A stretch of 64,000 bases of DNA from Fodinibacter sp963811825 (lineage in GTDB: Bacteria; Actinomycetota; Actinomycetes; Actinomycetales; Dermatophilaceae), in the NCBI GenBank assembly GCA_963811825.1, contig CAWESS010000041.1:23560-87559 (forward strand), read 5' to 3'. How positions within the stretch are numbered: the first letter of the stretch is position 1; every line of letters starts with the position of its first letter. The position numbers and the translations under genes were made by a program. The notes under the pieces are model-generated. The model made no database searches. It was not told the DNA's origin and was given only the letters and a program-made list of their open reading frames with translations. Below are positions 59,073 through 64,000 of this stretch, piece after piece.

Positions 59073-59166
59073 AATGGTCAGACCATTGCTGGATTGGGGG
59101 AACCGTAGTGATGGATCACAGCGGGAGTCAAATGGTCGGACCAATCATGCGACGAATGGTCTGACC
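59073..59166. promoter_or_regulatory. Three operator sites for the lactate regulator (FadR/LldR type)
   Basis: AATGGTCAGACCATT (59073-59087) is a perfect palindrome with one central base. AATGGTCGGACCAAT (59131-59145) and AATGGTCTGACC (59155-59166) are close copies. They fit the TGGTC-N-GACCA form known for FadR-family LldR/LutR/PdhR regulators. They fill the gap between lldP and the divergent GntR gene, so the regulator probably controls both promoters and releases on lactate. Confidence 0.9.
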
Positions 59167-59205
59167 TCTGGGTCGAGCGGTCGGTTGCCGTGCCATGCTG
59201 GACTC

Positions 59206-60304
59206 GTGAGCGAGACGATGACCGAACCCGCGGACCGGACGCCCGAGGCCGGGACGCCCGCGCCGGGCGCCGAGGCCGGGCCTGCGGGCCTACGAGATCG
59301 TGCTGCGCTGGGTCGACGACCGAATCCTCGGAGGGTCGCTGCGGGTGGGCGACCTCCTGCCGCCCGAGCGTGAGCTGGCGCGGATGCTCGACGTCAGCCG
59401 GGCCGCGGTGCGCGAGGCCGTGCGCACGCTCCAGGCGCGCGGTGTGGTGCGCTCCTCCGTGGGCGCCGGGGCTGCGGGCGGCACGAGGATCACGGCGGTA
59501 CCGAGCGATGCGCTGAGCCGGTTGCTGCAGCAACACGTCGCCCTCGCGAACTTTCCGTTGGACGACGTCATCGAGGTGCGGGTCACCCTGGAACGCCTGA
59601 GCGTCAGGCTCGCTGCCAGCCACGCGAGCACCGACGATCTCGCCGGGCTGCGGGCGCTGCTGGACACGATGGACGATCCGGACATCGATCGGGTGCGGTT
59701 CAACGACTGCGACACGGCGTTCCACGTCGCCCTGGCAGCCGCCGCAGGCAACCTCCTCGCCCGCGACCTCACCGCTGCCATCCGCGAGTCGATGCGCCTG
59801 CCCATCCTCGACCGGCTCCGCGCACTCGACTCGTGGGAAGCCGTCTGCCCCATCCTGCGTCGTGATCACGAGGGGATCTACGCCGCTGTGGCGCGGGGCG
59901 ACGGTGCTGCGGCCGCTGCCCTGGCGGAGGAGCACATCCGGTCGGCGTGGCACCTCCTCAACAGTGCCTACGGGCACTCGACGGTGCTCCCGCTCCCGCT
60001 CGGCGGCCCGGTCGAGCACGAGGGAGGACAGGGCGATGTCGTTCATCGCGATGCCCATGTTGAGGAACATCCGCCGCCCCTTCTCGGGCACGGCGTACTC
60101 CCCCGCCACGACCTCGGCGAGGTGCGTGACCGGCTCGGGGAAGTCGAAGAAGTACTTGCTCCCCGCCACCGAGCCGTACTGCCCAGGTCGTCGACGGATC
60201 GGCGCTCATCGGCGCCCGCGAGACGCACAACGGAAGCCTGGCTTCCACGCAGGAGGCGGCGAGCCCGGCGTGGCCTTCGCCCAGCCGTCGTCTCATCACC
60301 TTGA
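59206..60304 (+). CDS. GntR/FadR-family regulator of lactate utilisation (frameshift; aberrant C-terminal extension)
   Basis: Begins GTG 59206 (VSETMTEPADRTPEAG; ATG 59218 also possible). An extra G in GGG 59278-59280 breaks the frame; corrected it continues GLRAYEIVLRWVDDRILGGSLRVGDLLPPERELARMLDVSRAAVREAVRTLQARGVVRSSVG, the wHTH domain. The FCD effector domain follows (VIEVRVTLERLSVRLAASHA, DCDTAFHVALAAAAGN, RRDHEGIYAAVARGDGAAAAALAEEHIRSAWHLL). The normal end should be near 59975. The frame instead runs 110 codons further, antisense to a cyclodeaminase-like remnant, to 60304, so the original stop appears lost. Divergent from the lactate operon, with three operators between. Confidence 0.85.
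59990..60250 (-). pseudogene. Fragment of an ornithine cyclodeaminase / mu-crystallin-like gene (C-terminal part)
   Basis: Minus-strand reading gives VAGSKYFFDFPEPVTHLAEVVAGEYAVPEKGRRMFLNMGIAMNDIALSSLVLDRAAE, which has the shape of the C terminus of ornithine cyclodeaminase-family proteins (RxxxxNxGIAxxDxAxxxLVxxRA). Upstream pieces in another frame (ADERRSVDDLG) may belong to it. No N-terminal domain or NAD site exists further right, and no native stop is seen on the left. It is therefore a truncated remnant; the family call is moderate. The remaining stretch 60305-60522 holds only the leader of the next gene. Confidence 0.5.
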
Positions 60305-60522
60305 CCCAGGCTTGTGCCCACACGGCCCTTGCCCCGCAGTCGGCGTGCGAGGCAGAGCACCAGCGAACCTCCCAGGGCCGACACCGCGGACCGACAGGGA
60401 CGGACATCTTGTCCCGTACCAGGACAGGACCGCACTCACAGGTGCCCGGGACATCCGGAGCGAGAACGTGAGGACATCACGGCGGGAGTCCCCGCCGGCC
60501 CACCTCGAAACAGGAGCATCGG

Positions 60523-61230
60523 ATGACCACCATCGAGACCCGGCCCGTCGACACCGCGACGACCGAGCCCTCCCGCCGCACCATCCCCTTCCCCGCCAAG
60601 CTCGCCGCCACAGCCCTCGTCGTCGGGGCCGCGGGCAACACCCTCCAGACCGTCCTCGCCCAGGTCCTTGGCGGCCGGCCCGAGGGCGTGGCGGAGCAGG
60701 CCACCCTCGCCGCCGAGCGGACCGGCCTCGTCACCGCCATGTCGCTGTCCGGCACGCTGGCCGTCCCGTTCATGGCGGTCGGCTTCGTCGCGGCGGCCCA
60801 CCTCCTCACCCGCCGGGCCTGCCGTACCGGGTGGGTCGCCGGTGCGCTCCTCGTCCTCGGTATGTGGGGCTTCCTCGGCATCCAGGTCACCGAGCTCGTC
60901 CAGGTCCAGGCGCTCCTCGACGGGCCACAGGGAATCGCTGCCGCTGGGTGGATGCAGGGCCTGGACTCCGTGCCTCTCCTCGGCGCCGTCTTCGGCATGC
61001 CGTTCATGGTCGGTGCGGTGCTGGGGATGCTCACTCTCACGCTCGGGCTCCTCGTCAGGGGCGCCGGTGTGCCGCGGTGGATCCCTGCCCTCTGGCTCGC
61101 GTTCATCGTCCTCGACTTCTCGATCGGCGCCGTGGGCCCGGTGGACCCCCACTGGCTGTACCTGGCCGGCGCCGTGGGCTTGGCGCACCACATCACCCGG
61201 GACCGGGGCCGGGTGTGGAAGAACGCCTGA
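60523..61230 (+). CDS. Membrane protein of unknown function upstream of the two-component pair
   Basis: Protein of 235 residues with about six hydrophobic helices (LAATALVVGAAGNTLQTVLAQVLGG, TAMSLSGTLAVPFMAVGFVAAAHLL, WVAGALLVLGMWGFLGIQVTELVQV, VPLLGAVFGMPFMVGAVLGMLTLTLGLLV, WIPALWLAFIVLDFSIGAVG). The N terminus MTTIETRPVDTATTEPSRRTIPFPAK is cytoplasmic. Ribosome site CAGGAG before ATG. I recognise no family. It lies 32 bp before the histidine kinase and is probably co-transcribed, so it may be a sensing partner or part of the regulated response. Confidence 0.8.
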   Translation: MTTIETRPVDTATTEPSRRTIPFPAKLAATALVVGAAGNTLQTVLAQVLGGRPEGVAEQATLAAERTGLVTAMSLSGTLAVPFMAVGFVAAAHLLTRRACRTGWVAGALLVLGMWGFLGIQVTELVQVQALLDGPQGIAAAGWMQGLDSVPLLGAVFGMPFMVGAVLGMLTLTLGLLVRGAGVPRWIPALWLAFIVLDFSIGAVGPVDPHWLYLAGAVGLAHHITRDRGRVWKNA

Positions 61231-61262
61231 CGGACGGCGAACCGCGCGCCTACGGTGTGTTG

Positions 61263-63323
61263 GTGACGTCTGGACGGGACGGGAGCCGGGCCGCCGTGGT
61301 GGCGGCTCGGCTCCTGGCCGTGCTGGCTGTGCTGCTCGCCGCCGTCGCCGTGGCGCTGCCCCTGGTGAGCGGCCTGGGCTACCTCGACGAGCTCATGGGC
61401 ACCCCCGAGGTCGCTGTCGCCGTGTCGTTCTCGGTGGCCGGGGGGCTGCTCGTCGGCAACCCGCGGGGGCGGCGCATGGGCTGGCTGCTCATCGCCATCG
61501 GCTCGACGGCGGCGCTCTACACATCCTCGCTGTCCTGGACCGGCTACGAGCTGGGGGGCGACGCGACCGCCGCGTTGCCGGCTGGGGCCGACCTTGCCCG
61601 GCTCACCGCCTGGGTCACTGCCTGGGCGTGGTTCCCGTCCTGGCTGCTGGCCTCGACCGTGCTGCCGCAGGTCGTCCCCGAGGGCCGGCCGCTCCCGGGC
61701 CGCTGGTGGCGGCTGCCGCTGTGGGCGGCTGGGGCCGCCCTTGCCCTCGGGGTGGTGACCTTCGCCGTCACACCGGGCCCGCTCGGCTTCTTCACGCAGA
61801 TCGACAACCCCTTCTCCGTGCCGTGGCTCGCCGACCTGCTGGAACCGGTCGGCACGGTGCTCGATCTCGGCATGGTCGTGCTCATCACCGTCTCGCTGGC
61901 ATCGGTGGTCGTGCGGGTCGTGCGGGCCGACGGGGTCGAGCGCCGCCAGGTCGGCTGGTTCGGGTACGCCGTCGCCGTCGTCGTCGTCGTGATCCTCGTG
62001 CTGCCCTCACCGTGGACCAACGTCGTGGTCCTGCTGATCCCAGCGGGTCTCGCGGTCGCCGCCCTGCGCCACCGGCTCTACGACCTCGACCTCCTCGTCA
62101 ACCGGACCGTCGTCGTGGCCCTCCTCCTGACTGGAGCGGCGGTCATGTACGTCGCCCTCGTCGCCTGGGTCGGCGCCCTCGTCGGCACCTCCGAGGGCAT
62201 CGTGCCCTTCGTCGCCGCGTTCGCCGTGGCCCTGGCCTTCCACCCCGCGCGCATCCGGCTCCAGCGCTTCGTCGACCGGCTCTTCCACGGGCGCCGGGGT
62301 GACCCCTACGCCCTCCTGCGCGACCTCGACCGGACCCTGCGCGCTGCCGACTCGCCTCGTGACGCGCTGTCCGCTGCTGCCGAGGTCGTGCGCACCGGCC
62401 TCCGCCTGCCGGGAGCGGGGGTCGTCGTGCCGCTGCCCGGCGGTGGTGAGGTGCGCGAGCAGTCCGGCGCCCTGCCCGCGAGCCCGGCCGCCATTCCCCT
62501 TGACCTGCACGGCCAGCAGGTGGGCGAGCTGCTCGTCGGCCCTCGCGACTCGCGCGCGACCGAGCTCGCCAACGCCGACGCCCGCGTCCTCCACGCCCTC
62601 GCCGGGCCGCTCGCCTCGGCGGCCTACGCCCTGCGGCTCTCCGGCGACCTCGAGGAGTCACACCGGCGGCTTCTCGCGGCCAGGGAGGACGAGCGGCGCC
62701 GGCTGCGCCGGGACCTTCACGACGGCCTCGGCCCCCAGCTGGCCGGAGTCGTCATGGGGCTCGACGTCGTCCGCTCCGCCATCACCCGGGGAGACACCTC
62801 GCGAGCCGCCGACCTCGCGCTCACCGCCGGCGAGCAGGCCCGCGCCGCCGTCGACGACGTGCGCCGCCTCGTGCAGGGCCTCTGGCCGCCGGCGCTCGAC
62901 GACCTCGGGCTCGTGGGGGCGCTGCGCTCCACCGGCCCGGCCGCGGCGGAGGGCGGCCCTACGGTGTCCATCGAAGTCAACGGTGACCTCGACGCGCTCC
63001 CCGCCGTCGTCGAGGTCGCGGCGTACCGGATCGTGTCGGAAGCCATGACCAATGCAGTGCGGCATGCAGACGCGTGCACCGTCGACGTGCTGCTGAGCGC
63101 CAGTACGGACGCCCTCGTCGTACGCGTCGAGGACGACGGCACCGGCATCCGCCGCGCCGACGGAGGCGGGGTCGGCCTGGCCTCCATGCGAGAACGCGCC
63201 ACAGAGCTCGGCGGCTGGTGCACGATCACCCCCGCGGCGCGTGGCACCGTGGTGCTCGCCCACCTGCCCACGACCGGCGCGTCGAGCACGGTCGCCGGGC
63301 TGTCCCCCCAGGAGTTCGCATGA
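61263..63323 (+). CDS. Membrane-bound histidine kinase (HisKA_3 / NarL-partner type)
   Basis: Sensor kinase of 686 residues. About seven to nine membrane helices occupy residues 1-330 (LLAVLAVLLAAVAVALPL, VAVAVSFSVAGGLLVG, WLLIAIGSTAALY and others). LRHRLYDLDLLVNRTVVVALLLTGAAVMY and HPARIRLQRFVDRLFHGRRGDPYALLRDLDRTL lead into a GAF-like linker. HisKA_3: EDERRRLRRDLHDGLGPQLAGVVMGLDVV with phosphoacceptor His about 486. HATPase_c: VAAYRIVSEAMTNAVRHADA, VEDDGTGI, GVGLASMRERATELGG. GTG 61263 chosen; GTG 61257 is also possible. Stop overlaps the regulator's ATG. Confidence 0.9.
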   Translation: MTSGRDGSRAAVVAARLLAVLAVLLAAVAVALPLVSGLGYLDELMGTPEVAVAVSFSVAGGLLVGNPRGRRMGWLLIAIGSTAALYTSSLSWTGYELGGDATAALPAGADLARLTAWVTAWAWFPSWLLASTVLPQVVPEGRPLPGRWWRLPLWAAGAALALGVVTFAVTPGPLGFFTQIDNPFSVPWLADLLEPVGTVLDLGMVVLITVSLASVVVRVVRADGVERRQVGWFGYAVAVVVVVILVLPSPWTNVVVLLIPAGLAVAALRHRLYDLDLLVNRTVVVALLLTGAAVMYVALVAWVGALVGTSEGIVPFVAAFAVALAFHPARIRLQRFVDRLFHGRRGDPYALLRDLDRTLRAADSPRDALSAAAEVVRTGLRLPGAGVVVPLPGGGEVREQSGALPASPAAIPLDLHGQQVGELLVGPRDSRATELANADARVLHALAGPLASAAYALRLSGDLEESHRRLLAAREDERRRLRRDLHDGLGPQLAGVVMGLDVVRSAITRGDTSRAADLALTAGEQARAAVDDVRRLVQGLWPPALDDLGLVGALRSTGPAAAEGGPTVSIEVNGDLDALPAVVEVAAYRIVSEAMTNAVRHADACTVDVLLSASTDALVVRVEDDGTGIRRADGGGVGLASMRERATELGGWCTITPAARGTVVLAHLPTTGASSTVAGLSPQEFA

Positions 63324-63979
63324 CCGCCCCTGTCGCGGGCCTGCGCGTCGTCGTCGTCGACGACCACCCGGTCTTCCGGCAGGGCCTGCGAACGCTGCTG
63401 GAGGACCTCGGCATCGAGGTCGTCGCCGAGGCGGCCGACGGCGAGAGCGGCGTTGCTGCCGTCGTCGAGCACCGGCCCGACGTCGTCCTCATGGACCTGC
63501 AGATGCCAGGTGTCACTGGTGTCGAGGCGACGCGCCGGCTCACCGCCGAGGTTCCCGACGTCAAGGTCGTCGTGCTCACCATGGTCGACGACGACCAGGC
63601 GGTCTTCGCCGCGGTGCAGGCCGGTGCGCTGGGTTACCTCCTCAAGGGGGCGGGGCGGGACGACATCGGTCGCGCCCTGGCGTCGGTCGCCGCCGGCCAG
63701 GCGGTGTACGGGCCGGAGGTGGCCCGTCGGCTGCGGTCGTTCTTCGCGGGCGGCGCCCCGGGTGGCGCCTCAGTCGTGCCGTTCCCGAGGCTCTCGGAGC
63801 GCGAGCGAGAGGTGCTCGGCCTCATCGCCCGCGGGTTGTCGAACGGCGACATCTCACGGCGGCTCTTCCTGTCGGAGAAGACCGTGCGCAACTACGTGTC
63901 GAGCATCTTCACGAAGATCGGGGTGGACACCCGCGCGGAGGCGATCGTCGCCGCACGCGAGGCGGGTCTGGGTTCCTGA
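63320..63979 (+). CDS. LuxR/NarL-family response regulator
   Basis: Protein of 219 residues. Receiver domain with D14-D15, phosphoacceptor D59 (VVLMDLQMPG), T87 and K109 (GYLLKGAG). LuxR-type helix-turn-helix at about 150-215: LSEREREVLGLIARGLSNGDISRRLFLSEKTVRNYVSSIFTKIGVDTRAEA. ATG 63320 overlaps the kinase stop as ATGA, a cognate pair. The gene ends 22 bp before the window end; targets unknown. Confidence 0.96.
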   Translation: MTAPVAGLRVVVVDDHPVFRQGLRTLLEDLGIEVVAEAADGESGVAAVVEHRPDVVLMDLQMPGVTGVEATRRLTAEVPDVKVVVLTMVDDDQAVFAAVQAGALGYLLKGAGRDDIGRALASVAAGQAVYGPEVARRLRSFFAGGAPGGASVVPFPRLSEREREVLGLIARGLSNGDISRRLFLSEKTVRNYVSSIFTKIGVDTRAEAIVAAREAGLGS

Positions 63980-64000
63980 CCACCGGGCCACGGTCGTGTC

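Noticed and set aside
57274..59205. Plus-strand frame opposite lldP that leads into the GntR gene
   Set aside because: The part over lldP is antisense noise; only the final section from 59206 is the real regulator.
59990..60304. C-terminal part of the GntR frame as a genuine extra domain
   Set aside because: It is antisense to a recognisable cyclodeaminase-like C terminus and has no domain features of its own.

Overview
The window is a GC-rich (roughly 70% G+C by eye) chromosomal segment from an actinobacterium. Gene content and order point to the Micrococcales, most likely the Intrasporangiaceae (Janibacter, Phycicoccus or Knoellia relatives); this placement is inferred, not searched. Supporting signs are hrcA-dnaJ-rsmE with a CIRCE operator, an IdeR/DtxR-type iron box, a LexA box of the GAAC-N4-GTTC type, many GTG starts, and the recA-recX / miaB / miaA-dapF / hflX neighbourhood in dispersed form. 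No rRNA, tRNA, CRISPR array, insertion sequence or prophage was seen.

Layout. 1-9.9 kb: heat-shock control (hrcA, dnaJ, start of rsmE), DUF3097 and DUF4870 proteins, hemW, a tyrosine phosphatase, a DUF4442 protein, a NUDIX hydrolase, a DinB-like protein and lepA. 9.9-16.7 kb: an S41-type peptidase, an MFS exporter, an iron ABC importer (ATPase, double permease, lipoprotein) behind an iron box, and a broken MazF-like gene. 16.7-23.8 kb: rpsT, holA, two tandem small secreted cysteine proteins, a DinG-type helicase and fhs. 23.8-30.9 kb: a GH63-like glycosidase, a TIGR03086 protein, a Kef-type antiporter, a flavodoxin-fold reductase and hflX. 31-38.9 kb: an RsmC-like methyltransferase, an LLM oxidoreductase, dapF, miaA, def, a receiver/thioredoxin-reductase-like fusion, an MT0933-like protein and miaB. 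39-51.6 kb: ArsR plus SulP transporter, a transglutaminase / alpha-E / ATP-grasp operon, acetyltransferases, a yccF remnant, PAP2, a RibD-like reductase, recX, recA and a second SulP transporter. 51.5-60.3 kb: a lactate utilisation operon (lldP-lutA-lutB-lutC-FAD/FeS D-lactate dehydrogenase) with a divergent GntR regulator and three matching operators. 60.5-64 kb: a membrane protein followed by a histidine kinase and a LuxR-type response regulator.

Much of the window is housekeeping. Its most striking technical property is about eighteen single-base frame disruptions, nearly all +1, often in short G or C runs. After removing the extra base each gene gives a family-typical full-length product, so most are probably assembly or sequencing errors. 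Frameshifted genes below are given as the inferred whole gene, with the break position stated. The biologically most interesting points are the tandem secreted cysteine-protein pair with unusual flanking repeats, the degenerate receiver fused to a cysteine-less thioredoxin-reductase fold, the well-defined operators (CIRCE, iron box, ArsR palindrome, lactate-regulator sites, LexA box), and a strongly over-represented heptamer GGATGCC / GGCATCC.
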